This document shows positions 1 to 8,969 of a DNA stretch of 64,000 nucleotides, one piece after another; the stretch's first letter is position 1, and the number at the start of each line of letters is the position of its first letter. The notes below the pieces were generated by a model, which was not told the DNA's origin, did no database searches, and saw only the letters and a program-made list of their open reading frames with translations. The stretch comes from JACKHO01 sp041398745 (GTDB lineage Bacteria > Planctomycetota > Planctomycetia > Planctomycetales > Planctomycetaceae), in assembly GCA_041398745.1 (NCBI GenBank), contig JAWKUB010000002.1:248001-312000 (forward strand), read 5' to 3'. The translations under genes and the position numbers were made by a program.

Positions 1-1016
1 GCCATCGACCCTCCGAACATGACTCCAAGGGTCAACATGCATACTCCAATATTCGTGACCTGCTGCAGTGGCGACGTCCGTTCGCGCCGGACAATCAGCG
101 GGATGACAGCAAACACGCCGAGCAGATTCATGAGTGGTCGCGTCAGTCGGGCATGCAACTGCACAAGTTGGCCCCTGCGTGAAATGGAACTTGCTGCTGG
201 CTGTTGCAGACGTCGCATGAGTTCAGGTGTTCCCACGAGACGAAGGCTCGAATTCTGCTGACAGATTTGATCGAACGTCAGCGTAGCTGAAATGAAAATG
301 CTGGTTCCGTCAGGCTGCGGCACAAGGGCCTGGCGTCCCTGATCGGTGAGTTTCAGGTTGGCCAGGGGAGGGTCGGCCTTAGTGATCAACCAGCCAGGGG
401 GACTCTCTCCGTCACGCGCATAGAAGTAGGCCGATTCACCCCGCAATTTGACAAAGTCTCCGGCAATGGCCGGCGGCAGCAAGAACTCCGGGGCGTTAAT
501 TCGTTGTTCGCCGGGAATGGTCGATTCCCCGGTAATGAAAATCCACCACTTGGGATCGTACTGAGGCTGAACCGCCTGCTTGTCGTTGACGGTGTCCCCG
601 TGGTTTGTCTGCAGGTGCGGTGCAATCCTGGGAAGTACCCATTCCTGATTGAAGACCATAGCGGCGTTCAGCAGCAACGCCCCCACCGGCAACGCGAGTG
701 CCCAACGGTACGTCGGTACACCAGCCGCCAACATGGGGTGGATTTCCCCCTGCTTCAGCATGAGGGCCAGGGCACAGAGCGCCGAAATGACAACAATGGT
801 GGGCCCGGCCAAATCGAGAATGTTGGCCGACTGATACACGTACCGCTCCGCCATGAGCAGGACGAGGTAAGTCGTTCCCTTCCCCTCAGATTTCAACTGA
901 AAGGCGTCCAGATTGGTGAACCCGTCGATGATGATATACAGCCCCAGCACCGCGATGGTAAACACCATGCAGACGTAGAGAAATCGCTGCAGGAGGTAGC
1001 GGTCGAAAGTCGTCAT
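1..1016 (-). CDS. LptF/LptG-family permease, truncated by window edge
   Basis: The N-terminal part of an inner-membrane permease of the LptF/LptG (YjgP/YjgQ) family, which with LptB extracts lipopolysaccharide and passes it to the periplasmic bridge. Reading down from the ATG at 1016 gives an open frame to the window edge without a stop. It starts MTTFDRYLLQRFLYV, which matches the amphipathic start and first membrane helix of the family. A second and third helix follow near residues 60 and 100, then a periplasmic beta-rich stretch, then a helix near the window edge. The last part is missing. Which of LptF or LptG it is cannot be decided here. It is divergent from the next gene. Confidence 0.8.
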   Translation of the reverse strand, partial: MTTFDRYLLQRFLYVCMVFTIAVLGLYIIIDGFTNLDAFQLKSEGKGTTYLVLLMAERYVYQSANILDLAGPTIVVISALCALALMLKQGEIHPMLAAGVPTYRWALALPVGALLLNAAMVFNQEWVLPRIAPHLQTNHGDTVNDKQAVQPQYDPKWWIFITGESTIPGEQRINAPEFLLPPAIAGDFVKLRGESAYFYARDGESPPGWLITKADPPLANLKLTDQGRQALVPQPDGTSIFISATLTFDQICQQNSSLRLVGTPELMRRLQQPAASSISRRGQLVQLHARLTRPLMNLLGVFAVIPLIVRRERTSPLQQVTNIGVCMLTLGVMFGGSM

Positions 1017-1230
1017 GGGACGCGAACTGCTCGGCCAACAAAGCGAGAAACGGGGGCAATTGGGGTCGGTTTGGTATGTAAAAACTGCAGTTTGGGTCAA
1101 GGTGAATTGCCGTTTCGGCGAAATGTGCCGATGTAGACATGGAAGCATGGAATTCGCTCTTTCCGCGAATGGCGAAGAACATTTAGACTGCCACGGAGCC
1201 ATGCGCCGCCTGCGCGGTAGTTGGCTTCGG

Positions 1231-1252
1231 GGAACGGGTGCCTCGCACCCGC
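1231..1252. repeat. Perfect hairpin in divergent intergenic gap
   Basis: CGGGTGC-ctc-GCACCCG, a 7-bp perfect stem with a 3-nt loop, lies in the 293-bp gap between the divergent lptF/G-like gene and the TIGR03009-like gene. There is no T-run, so a terminator is unlikely. It resembles the short dispersed palindromes seen elsewhere in the window. Nothing else is recognisable in the gap. Confidence 0.5.
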
Positions 1253-1309
1253 AGTATGGAAACTGTCAAAGCCGTTCCCACATTGACGCAGACGAAGGAT
1301 TGTCACGAC

Positions 1310-2275
1310 ATGCATCGACGTCTTATTGCCCATATTCTGGGACTCATTGTCATCCCAGGATGTCTTGCAACAGGCGCAGCGTGGGCACAGGGCCAGGCTC
1401 CCGGGCGCAGCACCATTCCGCCGGTCGCCAATAATCCCGACCCAATTCAGCGCCCACCCCAGCCTGCACAACAAGGGCAGCCCGAGGCGAAGCGCGAAGT
1501 CAGCCCCGAGTTGGAGCAAATCCTCGTCACGTGGGAGAAGTACTCCGTCAAGCTGACCAAGCTCGAAGGAGCGTTCGAGAAGTACGACTACGATTTCGTT
1601 TTCAAAATCGAAAAGCGGTCGGAAGGTCGCTACTACTACGAAGAACCTGACAAGGGCCGCATGGATTTCTTCCCTCCCAAACAACTTCCGGAAACGAACG
1701 AGACCCGCGGGGTAGTTTTCCAGGTGAAGCCAAACTACACGCAGTCCTGGATTTGTACGGGAAAAGAAATTCTCGACATCAACCATGATGAGAAAACCTA
1801 CAACATGGTAGACATTCCGGCCCGCTTTCAGGGTCAGAACATCATTGAGAGTCCGCTGCCATTCCTGTTTGGGATGAAAGCGGAGGAAATGAAGAAACGC
1901 TACCTGATGACATTGGGCGACATGCACAATCCTCAAAAGGGCGTCATTCACATCGTCGCAGCACCGCTCCAGGAAGCACAGCAACGGGAGTACCGCCGCG
2001 TTGAAGTTCTGCTGAGCACGGCCGATTTCCTGCCAACCGCCGTACGGTTGTGGGGCGCCTCAGGCAACAATGAGACCGTCTACGTCTTCACCAAACACGC
2101 CACGCGAAAACTTCCCTGGTTGCCGCAAAGCCCGTTTCAGGGTCGCCTTCCGGCTGCATACAAATTGCTGGACCACATGAAGGCCCCACCTCCACAACAG
2201 AACGTTCAGATGATTATTCCAAACGGACAAATCCAACGAACTGTCGAAGCTCCCGGTCGTAATACAGTCCAGTAG
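1310..2275 (+). CDS. Exported TIGR03009-like planctomycete protein
   Basis: A 321-residue exported protein of unknown function. The ATG at 1310 is preferred over the upstream in-frame ATG at 1238 because it begins directly with a signal peptide (MHRR, hydrophobic stretch, AWA-Q) and has a purine-rich AAGGA upstream. A possible lipobox (IPGC) lies in the hydrophobic stretch, so a lipoprotein is possible. A Pro/Gln-rich linker follows to about residue 60. The rest resembles the planctomycete domain TIGR03009, which looks like an outer-membrane lipoprotein-sorting (LolA-like) fold: a lipid-binding-type repeat of strands with KIEKRSEG and QSWICTGKEILDI. The family link is from memory of the pattern. 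It is convergent with gltX, 15 bp away. Confidence 0.6.
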   Translation: MHRRLIAHILGLIVIPGCLATGAAWAQGQAPGRSTIPPVANNPDPIQRPPQPAQQGQPEAKREVSPELEQILVTWEKYSVKLTKLEGAFEKYDYDFVFKIEKRSEGRYYYEEPDKGRMDFFPPKQLPETNETRGVVFQVKPNYTQSWICTGKEILDINHDEKTYNMVDIPARFQGQNIIESPLPFLFGMKAEEMKKRYLMTLGDMHNPQKGVIHIVAAPLQEAQQREYRRVEVLLSTADFLPTAVRLWGASGNNETVYVFTKHATRKLPWLPQSPFQGRLPAAYKLLDHMKAPPPQQNVQMIIPNGQIQRTVEAPGRNTVQ

Positions 2276-2290
2276 CGGTCGCTCCATTGC

Positions 2291-3865
2291 TCAACTTGTT
2301 GCGTGAGCAATCATGCGGTCAATGCGGGCCAGGCAACGTTCTCTCCCAAGTAGTTCGAGGCAGTCGAACATTCCCGGTCCTGCGGGTTTTCCAGTCGTCG
2401 CCAGACGCAATGCATGAATAATGTCGCCCAGTCCGGCTCCCCGGCTTTCGACATACTGCTTCAATGCCTCTTCCAATGCTGAGGGAGAGAAATCTTCCAT
2501 GGCCGCCAGGACGTCGCGATACCCCTGCAAGAGCGGGATAGTGGTATCAACCGATTTCTCGACCCGTTTCGCATACGCTTTTTCATCGTAGACGAGTTGG
2601 TCATCGGCGACGAAGTATTCGTCATAGTTCAGAATGTCGCTGAAGACTTTCAGCCGATCCCCCAACGCCGCAATCAACCGCCCCGTGAAGGCACGTTCGT
2701 CATCTGTGGGCGTTGCGGAAATCCAACCGGCTTTGATGAGGTAGGGCAAGCACTGTTCGACGCGTGCCGCAGTGTCGACCGATTCCATCCAGTGTTCCTG
2801 GAACGCCAGCAGGCGGTCGGGGTCAAATCCTGCTGAGGCCTTGACGACACGGTCCAGCGTAAAGTGCTCCACAATGAAATCGAGTGACATGTTTTCCGTC
2901 ACGTCATCCAATGACCATCCGAGTCGGGCCAGCGAATTGAGAATGGCTTCAGGCAAGAATCCAAGCTCCTCGTAATAGGACACCATCACAGGATTCAGCG
3001 ACTCAGACACCTCGGTACCGAGCAGCGGGAAGGCGGTGTCGCCCAGAGCAAAGAGTTTGCGGAACTGAGGATTGTTTCGGTACTTGCCGACATCGCGTTT
3101 GCTGAGTTTCTTTGTCGTTCCCGGTGCAGCCACAAAGGGAATGTGAGCAAACTGCGGGGTCGAACCGGACAATGCTTCAAAAATGAGGGCCTGCACCGAA
3201 GTGTTAGCCAGGTGTTCCTCAGCACGAATGACATGCGTAATTTGCATATCGATGTCATCGACCACACTCGCAAAGTTGTAAAGCGGGGAGCCATTGGAAC
3301 GCATAATGACAGGATCGGAAATGAGGGCGCAATCCCATTCCACGTCACCACGCACGCTGTCTTGAATGGCGACCTTGCGCGTGCGGTCGACCAGAAACCG
3401 AATGACATGCGGCGCGTTCGCCGCTTCCAAATCAGCGATTTCCTGCGATGACAAGTCGAGCGAACGACGAATGTTGATGTAGTTTCGCTTCTCTCTTTCC
3501 GCGGCCTCGCGATCAGCCTTCACGACCTCAGGACTGTCAAAGTCCTTGTACGCCTTTCCTGCAGCCATCAACTTTTCGAGCGCCGCCTGATATCGGTCAC
3601 CACGCTGCGACTGGAAGTAGGGACCGTATTCTCCGCCGACATCTGGACCTTCGTCCCAGTGCAGGCCGAGCCAGCGAAACGCATGCAGAATGGGGGCAAC
3701 TGCTTCGTCCAAATTGCGTTGCTGGTCGGTGTCGTCAATCCGGAGCACAAACGTACCGCCGTTGTGACGCGCCCAAAGCCAGTTGAACAACGCCGTACGC
3801 ATTCCACCAATGTGCATGTAACCGGTGGGAGAAGGAGCAAAGCGAGTGCGGACAGGTGTGGACAT
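2291..3865 (-). CDS. gltX: Glutamyl-tRNA synthetase
   Basis: Charges tRNA-Glu with glutamate in the cytoplasm. The 524-residue length fits class I GluRS. The HIGH-type signature is HIGG at residues 18-21 within FAPSPTGYMHIGG, and the KMSKS-type loop is KLSKR at 253-257. The region that binds zinc in the E. coli enzyme (about residues 100-130) has no cysteines here, so this is a zinc-free form, as in many bacteria. The N-terminus is a typical GluRS start. It is the last gene of a minus-strand run with mogA 58 bp upstream. A GluQ-type or non-discriminating variant is not excluded by sequence alone. Confidence 0.95.
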   Translation of the reverse strand: MSTPVRTRFAPSPTGYMHIGGMRTALFNWLWARHNGGTFVLRIDDTDQQRNLDEAVAPILHAFRWLGLHWDEGPDVGGEYGPYFQSQRGDRYQAALEKLMAAGKAYKDFDSPEVVKADREAAEREKRNYINIRRSLDLSSQEIADLEAANAPHVIRFLVDRTRKVAIQDSVRGDVEWDCALISDPVIMRSNGSPLYNFASVVDDIDMQITHVIRAEEHLANTSVQALIFEALSGSTPQFAHIPFVAAPGTTKKLSKRDVGKYRNNPQFRKLFALGDTAFPLLGTEVSESLNPVMVSYYEELGFLPEAILNSLARLGWSLDDVTENMSLDFIVEHFTLDRVVKASAGFDPDRLLAFQEHWMESVDTAARVEQCLPYLIKAGWISATPTDDERAFTGRLIAALGDRLKVFSDILNYDEYFVADDQLVYDEKAYAKRVEKSVDTTIPLLQGYRDVLAAMEDFSPSALEEALKQYVESRGAGLGDIIHALRLATTGKPAGPGMFDCLELLGRERCLARIDRMIAHATS

Positions 3866-3923
3866 GGACGTAGGTTTTCAGAGCGTTGAGCTACAGGTTA
3901 TACGCGAGACGAATTAACGGTCG

Positions 3924-4454
3924 TCACTTCTTCTTGGGGCGAAAGGCTTCGATACGTTCGGGACGCGTTTCCAGAAATGGCCCTTCGAGCAAGTCGATGC
4001 AGTACGGGATTGCGGGCATGACGGCATCCAGACACTCCCGAATTGCTTTGGGCTGTCCGGGAAGATTCACAATGAGGGAGTTTCCGCAAATACCCGCAGT
4101 CTGCCGCGACAGAATGGCGGTGGGCACCTTTTCCAGAGACACCTTCCGCATCAATTCCCCGAATCCCGGCATTTCTTTTTCGCACACTTCCAGCGTCGCT
4201 TCGGGAGTGACATCGCGCTTTGCCGGTCCCGTACCGCCCGTGGTGACAATCAGGCAGCATCCTTCCTGATTGGCCAGCAGACGCAGTTCGGAAACAATCA
4301 GGGACACTTCATCCTGTACGACGCGATAAACCGGCTCCCAGTCGGAGGCGAGCACATCTTCGAAGTATTCCCGAATGGCAGGACCGCCACGGTCTTCGTA
4401 CTCGCCGCGGCTGGCACGGTCGGAGACAGTCAAAATCCCAATTCTGGCAGTCAT
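3924..4454 (-). CDS. mogA: Molybdopterin adenylyltransferase (MogA/MoaB family)
   Basis: Adenylylates molybdopterin before molybdate insertion in molybdenum cofactor synthesis. The 176 residues cover one MoCF-binding domain: GILTVSDRAS near the start, the TTGGTG nucleotide-binding motif at 71-76, DVTPEAT at 81-87 and NLPGQPKA near the end. The lysine-rich tail (RPKKK) is a short addition. It lies between a small membrane protein gene and gltX on the same strand. MoaE is the only other cofactor gene in the window (22.7 kb). MogA and MoaB cannot be told apart with certainty. Confidence 0.88.
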   Translation of the reverse strand: MTARIGILTVSDRASRGEYEDRGGPAIREYFEDVLASDWEPVYRVVQDEVSLIVSELRLLANQEGCCLIVTTGGTGPAKRDVTPEATLEVCEKEMPGFGELMRKVSLEKVPTAILSRQTAGICGNSLIVNLPGQPKAIRECLDAVMPAIPYCIDLLEGPFLETRPERIEAFRPKKK

Positions 4455-4538
4455 GGTAATGAGATGTTTCTAATTTCGTTTCGTCGTCAGGCGGGAGGGT
4501 ACCGGGATGAACTTGCACTGGCAATCAGGCAACGGCAC

Positions 4539-4955
4539 TCACAACAGCATGGCAATGATGATTCCCACAATGGCAAATACCGAAACGAACAAAACAATCA
4601 TTGTGATGTAAGGGCCCCAACCGCCAGCGGCACCGGCGTGGTTGGGGAAAATTCGGAACAGCTCAAATCGCAGCTTGTCGAACCCCTGCCAGGTTGGTGC
4701 CACGACGCATCGACCACGTGCCGTATCGAGATACAACCGCAGGAACTGTCCCCGTCCAACTTCCTGGACGGCTTCGATGTCGTCCAGCGAAACGGAAATG
4801 TCCTTGTGACAGCCAAACGCCAGAAAGCTCTTGGGCCACAAACAATTCACAAATCGAATTTGCCCCTGTGATTCATCCAATGTGATGCTGCGCTGCCCGA
4901 AGAGCGGGACATCTTCGTATGCCTTGACGGACTTTTTCGATCGAGGATTGTTCAC
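4539..4955 (-). CDS. Small membrane protein of unknown function
   Basis: I do not recognise this 138-residue protein. It starts with GTG only 4 bp after the stop of the PIG-L deacetylase gene, so the two are almost certainly co-transcribed. The first 105 residues are soluble and mixed alpha/beta. They are followed by a glycine/alanine-rich hinge (NHAGAAGGWGP) and a single very hydrophobic C-terminal helix ending IIIAMLL, so it is probably tail-anchored with the soluble part in the cytoplasm. No catalytic motif is visible. Confidence 0.65.
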   Translation of the reverse strand: MNNPRSKKSVKAYEDVPLFGQRSITLDESQGQIRFVNCLWPKSFLAFGCHKDISVSLDDIEAVQEVGRGQFLRLYLDTARGRCVVAPTWQGFDKLRFELFRIFPNHAGAAGGWGPYITMIVLFVSVFAIVGIIIAMLL

Positions 4956-4959
4956 AGTA

Positions 4960-5688
4960 CTATTCCGCCTTTCGCCGCATCAGGCCGACCAAATCCTGCA
5001 CTCCGAGTGGCTTGGCGGCAACTAACAATTCACCAGCATTGAAGCCACAAGTTTGACCGTAAAGCCGGGCCTGACTTTCCACGAGCTGAAATACGCGGTC
5101 TTTCTCAGGGGGAAACTGCGTCTTGTAGGCGCGGATGGACTCGAGCTTCTTTTCGAGGTTCTCACCGATGTCGTGCACGAAGTAACCCGGCCCCAATGCC
5201 GGTTGGACGGTTCCGAATCCCAGGGGATACCACAGTTGCTGACTGATGCGATGAACCGGCAAATGATCGAACTCGGCATCCCATTTCGTGAGTCGGGAGT
5301 AGAAAATCGCCGCGTCGGTAATTTGCATGGCCTGCCAATGGTCGGGGGACGCCATGGGGGTTTTCTCATGAATGCCCATCACAATTTCCGGTCGATAGCG
5401 GCGAAATTCCTTGGCCAGAGCGACGCGGGCATCGTAGGAGTCGAACAACCGCCGGTTCGGCAGTTCGAGCACTTTCCGCACGTGAACACCGAGCACTTTG
5501 GCCGCGTCCTGAGCTTCCTGCATCCTGACTTCAGGCCCCGGACTGCCGGGCGTCGGTTCTCCGTCGGTCAGGTCGATAATTCCGACGCGGTATCCCTGCT
5601 CGACCAGGCGGGCCAATGTGCCACCGACGGCAATTTCCACATCGTCAGGATGAGCGCCGACCGCAATGACATCCAGTTTCTCTGACAT
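4960..5688 (-). CDS. PIG-L/LmbE deacetylase, BshB1-like
   Basis: A zinc-dependent N-acetylglucosamine deacetylase of the LmbE/PIG-L family. The overall pattern is closest to BshB1, which deacetylates GlcNAc-malate in bacillithiol synthesis. The zinc site AHPDD is at residues 13-17 and the second site is PDH near residue 115, where Ser replaces the usual first His of HPDH. The start is put at the ATG at 5688 (MSEKLDVIAVGAHPDD) because the longer frame from 5781 adds 31 unlikely residues and would overlap the divergent promoter region. No bshA or bshC is present, so the substrate is inferred only from similarity. Confidence 0.8.
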   Translation of the reverse strand: MSEKLDVIAVGAHPDDVEIAVGGTLARLVEQGYRVGIIDLTDGEPTPGSPGPEVRMQEAQDAAKVLGVHVRKVLELPNRRLFDSYDARVALAKEFRRYRPEIVMGIHEKTPMASPDHWQAMQITDAAIFYSRLTKWDAEFDHLPVHRISQQLWYPLGFGTVQPALGPGYFVHDIGENLEKKLESIRAYKTQFPPEKDRVFQLVESQARLYGQTCGFNAGELLVAAKPLGVQDLVGLMRRKAE

Positions 5689-5846
5689 TTCCACAATTCC
5701 ACCAGGGTCTGACATCCACCCATTTGCCCGCATCTTCCCGCGAATGTAGTCTCCACAGATGCAGAGCGAAACCATACGCACGCAGCATTCAAGTCATTGC
5801 CAGTTGCGAACGACACCGACAAACATCGGTTGATTTGTTGAACCCT

Positions 5847-6968
5847 ATGTCCGAATTGAACCAGTCATTACCTGGAATCGAGCCACTCATCCGTGCGGGA
5901 ATAGAGCAGAAGTGGCACTATGGTATTCAGGTGTACGTCTCCCATCGCGGCGAAACGGTGGCCAATGCGGCGGTGGGAAATAACACCCCCGAAGCGGAAT
6001 TGCAGCCGGATACACTCACTCGCTGGCTCTCCGCCGGAAAGCCGCTGACGGCTGCGGCCATTTTGAAACTCTGCGATGCTGGTCTCCTTTCTGTTCACGA
6101 CCATGTCTGCAAACACATTCCCGAATTCGCCGACGCCAACAAGCAGGATGTTCTCGTCTGGCACTTGCTGACGCATACAGCGGGATTGAAACCGGTCGTC
6201 TCTGGTTGGCCACAGGCCACATGGGAAGAAATAGTTGCGAAGATTTGTCGTGCTCCACTGCGGCCGGAGTGGGTGCTCGGCAGTAAGGGGGCCTACGACC
6301 CAGGCAACTCATGGTTCATTCTCGGTGAACTCATTCAGCGTCTCTCGGGCCGTCCGGTTAATGTGTTTGTGAAGGCAGAAGTCTGCGATCCCCTCGGCAT
6401 ATCCGATGCCCGCATGTGCTTTACGTCAGACGACCATGCTCAGTACGCATCCCGGATTGGAGTGACGTACGCCGAACGCGAAGGAGAACTTGTCGCGACA
6501 CGCAGCCATTTGCCCGAGTCATTGTCGGTGCCCGCACCGGGAGCCAGCATGCGTGGTCCTGCCGCTGATTTGGGGCAATTCTATCAAATGCTGCTGCGCG
6601 GTGGCCGCAGTGAAAGTGGCGAGGTCGTTCTCCAGGAAGAAACCGTACGGGAGATGACGAAACGCTGGCGCGTGAACACCTTCGACCAGACATTCTGTAA
6701 CGTCCTCGACTTTGGACTCGGCCTCATCATTAACTCGCAGCAGTATGCCAAAGCTCCCATGCCGTACGGGTACGGTCGATATGCGTCTACCGAAACATTT
6801 GGACATGGCGGGGCACAGTCATCGGTCGGATTCGCTGATCCCGTCCACGAACTCGTGGTGGTCCTCATCGCGAACGGCTGCCCCGGCGAGCCGGTACATC
6901 AAAGACGATTCCATGAACTGGTCAATCAGATTTATGTCGATCTTGGACTGGCGGAGAGCACCTCATGA
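5847..6968 (+). CDS. Serine hydrolase, beta-lactamase/EstB-like
   Basis: A 373-residue enzyme of the beta-lactamase class C / penicillin-binding-protein-like fold (EstB-type esterases). The SxxK catalytic motif is S62-A-G-K65 in WLSAGKPLTA. A tyrosine-containing second motif (YDPGNS) stands near residue 150, with the Asn two places further than in the usual YxN. The third motif is a HGG in FGHGGAQS near the end. The start is the ATG at 5847. The frame open from 5724 gives an implausible Arg/Cys-rich extension. No signal peptide is seen, so it is probably cytoplasmic. Its TGA overlaps the ATG of nnrD by 4 nt. Substrate is unknown. Confidence 0.82.
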   Translation: MSELNQSLPGIEPLIRAGIEQKWHYGIQVYVSHRGETVANAAVGNNTPEAELQPDTLTRWLSAGKPLTAAAILKLCDAGLLSVHDHVCKHIPEFADANKQDVLVWHLLTHTAGLKPVVSGWPQATWEEIVAKICRAPLRPEWVLGSKGAYDPGNSWFILGELIQRLSGRPVNVFVKAEVCDPLGISDARMCFTSDDHAQYASRIGVTYAEREGELVATRSHLPESLSVPAPGASMRGPAADLGQFYQMLLRGGRSESGEVVLQEETVREMTKRWRVNTFDQTFCNVLDFGLGLIINSQQYAKAPMPYGYGRYASTETFGHGGAQSSVGFADPVHELVVVLIANGCPGEPVHQRRFHELVNQIYVDLGLAESTS

Positions 6969-7849
6969 ATAACGACGCCATTGATCAAGCCACTGAAGTC
7001 ACGGAACTCCCACAGTTCCCCGCCAGGATTCCCGCAGGTCACAAGGGAACATTCGGTCGCGTCATGCTGATTGCCGGCAGCCCCGGCATGACGGGAGCCG
7101 CTGTGCTGGCTGGAAGGTCGGCCCTGCGTTGTGGTTCTGGACTCGTGTATGTCGCTTCGGGAAAAACGTGCATTAGTGAAATTGCCGTGGGAGAACCGTC
7201 GTACTTAACTGTGAGACTTGCCGATGACGACTCCGGCCAGTTGACCAAAGTCGCTGAAACTCAAATTCTCCAGCAACTTCCCCAGATGAGCGCTTTCGCC
7301 ATTGGCCCGGGCCTGGGACGTTCGCCGATTCTCAACTCCCTCGTCGAAACGCTGTATCACACCATTCAACTACCCGCCGTATTCGATGCCGACGCACTCA
7401 ACTCGCTGGCCGAGAGCAGGAACCTGAAACGTGAATCACACGCAGCGGGCCGCGTTCTCACTCCACATCCCGGAGAGTTTGCACGACTGAGTGGACATTC
7501 CATCGCCGAAATTGGAGCGAATCGTGTCGGCCTGGCAATTCAGTTCGCGAAGCTGCACGACGTTGTGCTGGTCCTGAAGGGCCCCGGCACGGTGGTCACC
7601 GACGGCAACCGCTACTACATCAACACGACGGGCAATGCCGGCATGGCAACCGGCGGTTCGGGAGATGTCCTGACTGGCATCATCCTATCGCTGCTGGGCC
7701 AGGGCTGTCTCCCGTTCGAAGCAGCCCAATTGGGAGTCTACCTCCACGGTCTCGCCGGTGACCTCGCGGCAAAGGACTGGACAGAACCGGGCCTCATCGC
7801 GTCAGACCTGCCGAATTACGTGCCAAAAGCAATTGCCGCGCTGGGATAG
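6965..7849 (+). CDS. nnrD: ADP-dependent NAD(P)H-hydrate dehydratase
   Basis: Repairs damaged NAD(P)H by dehydrating S-NAD(P)H-hydrate with ADP. The ribokinase-like fold is complete over 294 residues: KGTFGRV near 27, GPGLG at 114-118, DADALN at 141-146, LTPHPGE at 165-171, KGPGTVV near 205, and the nucleotide-site signature GNAGMATGGSGD from 223. The NnrE epimerase domain found fused in many bacteria is absent, so the gene encodes the dehydratase only. It is translationally coupled to the upstream serine hydrolase (ATGA overlap). Confidence 0.93.
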   Translation: MNNDAIDQATEVTELPQFPARIPAGHKGTFGRVMLIAGSPGMTGAAVLAGRSALRCGSGLVYVASGKTCISEIAVGEPSYLTVRLADDDSGQLTKVAETQILQQLPQMSAFAIGPGLGRSPILNSLVETLYHTIQLPAVFDADALNSLAESRNLKRESHAAGRVLTPHPGEFARLSGHSIAEIGANRVGLAIQFAKLHDVVLVLKGPGTVVTDGNRYYINTTGNAGMATGGSGDVLTGIILSLLGQGCLPFEAAQLGVYLHGLAGDLAAKDWTEPGLIASDLPNYVPKAIAALG

Positions 7850-7860
7850 TAATCCACAAT

Positions 7861-8451
7861 TCAGGTACTTTCCAAATCGACCAGCAAGGCGCGCAATTCA
7901 TCACGCGGTGGTACGAGGCTCTTATCCACAGCCCGCTGGTTCAACCAGTAAACAAACCAACCAAACAATGAAGATAGGATCAGGTACACCACAGAAAACC
8001 AACCCAACTGGGCGACACCAACCATGACCAAATTCGCACCCACAATAATGGGTGCGATGTACCACCATAAAATGGACTTCAATAGCCCAATTTGCCTCTC
8101 GATACGGTCGATTTCCAGAGAGCAAAAATCCTTCAGTGGCGCGTCCATTGCTGCCCGGGGCACAACCGTGCGGGCCCGCCAAAGTTTGTAGATGATATAG
8201 AGAGCCGAAAGCACAACCAGGCCGGCACCGAGTCGCGAAATCAGCGGTTTCATCGTGAATGTCATGCCAGAAAATGCAATTGCGACAAACACCGCCGCAC
8301 CAGTCTCGGCAAGGTCACGCCGGTCCAGCACGCCGTTGAGCTTCTCAACTTTCCGGCAAATCTGCGCAATGGCGTCATCCCGAGGAACATCGACTGGAAA
8401 TACAGACTGTTTACGCTGGCTCCATTCCTGAGGGAGTTCGTCAAATGTCAT
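7861..8451 (-). CDS. Membrane protein paired with ECF sigma factor (candidate anti-sigma)
   Basis: A 196-residue protein of unknown family. The ATG at 8451 is chosen because it overlaps the sigma factor stop as ATGA and has GGAGAAAC just upstream, which is a strong ribosome site; the frame also runs to 8472 inside the sigma gene. An N-terminal soluble part (about 45 residues, Pro/Asp-rich then helical, DDAIAQICRKVEKLN) precedes two hydrophobic segments, a cytoplasmic-looking helical part with DRIERQ, and two more hydrophobic segments. A soluble N-terminus followed by helices and coupling to a sigma gene is what an anti-sigma factor would show. No zinc anti-sigma HxxxCxxC is present. Confidence 0.7.
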   Translation of the reverse strand: MTFDELPQEWSQRKQSVFPVDVPRDDAIAQICRKVEKLNGVLDRRDLAETGAAVFVAIAFSGMTFTMKPLISRLGAGLVVLSALYIIYKLWRARTVVPRAAMDAPLKDFCSLEIDRIERQIGLLKSILWWYIAPIIVGANLVMVGVAQLGWFSVVYLILSSLFGWFVYWLNQRAVDKSLVPPRDELRALLVDLEST

Positions 8452-8969
8452 GTTGTTTCTCCTTCCCGACAATAGGTCTCTTCAAATCTCTGACGAAGGC
8501 GATGCAACCGCACTCGAATCGCACCTTCAGTAAGGCCCAATATGCTGGCCATATCGACATTCGACGTGTTCTCCAGATAAAGCAGCATTACGGCCCGGTC
8601 GACCTTCGAAAGCGACGACAGAAACTCAGCCAGAATTCGCTGCTCCGTCGACTGTTCAGGCGAGGCTCCGGGAATGTCTTGTACATCGGCGCTGACGACG
8701 ACGGACGATTCCTCACGCCGTCGAACACTCCGCACCCAACTCAAGGCAGTGTTCAGCGCCACCCGATAAGCCCAAGTGTCAATGTGTGATCTTCCGTTGA
8801 ACTGGTCGAGGCTCTTCCACACCTGTAGCGCAATTTGCTGAAACAGGTCTTCTCGTTCCGACGGAAGAGCGTAGGAACGTACAATTCCCTCCCAGCGAGC
8901 AACATTTCGCTCCAGCAACTCCCGAAAACGATCGCTGCGACTGCTCAACTGGTCTCTCCAAAACGCCAC
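8448..8969 (-). CDS. ECF-type RNA polymerase sigma factor
   Basis: A 173-residue sigma-70 family factor with only regions 2 and 4, as in ECF sigmas. Region 2 covers about 25-85 (EDLFQQIALQVW, then the helix with YRVALNTAL that melts the -10). Region 4 covers about 115-165 with a helix-turn-helix (SNVDMASILGLTEGAIRVRLHRLRQRF). The start is a GTG at 8969 without a clear ribosome site; an ATG 5 bp upstream is in another frame and stops quickly. It is translationally coupled to the membrane protein downstream. Confidence 0.9.
   Translation of the reverse strand: MAFWRDQLSSRSDRFRELLERNVARWEGIVRSYALPSEREDLFQQIALQVWKSLDQFNGRSHIDTWAYRVALNTALSWVRSVRRREESSVVVSADVQDIPGASPEQSTEQRILAEFLSSLSKVDRAVMLLYLENTSNVDMASILGLTEGAIRVRLHRLRQRFEETYCREGETT

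Noticed and set aside
1097..1984. Long antisense ORF (295 codons) opposite the TIGR03009-like gene
   Set aside because: Low complexity shadow of the coding strand with no family features; the plus strand has a signal peptide and domain pattern.
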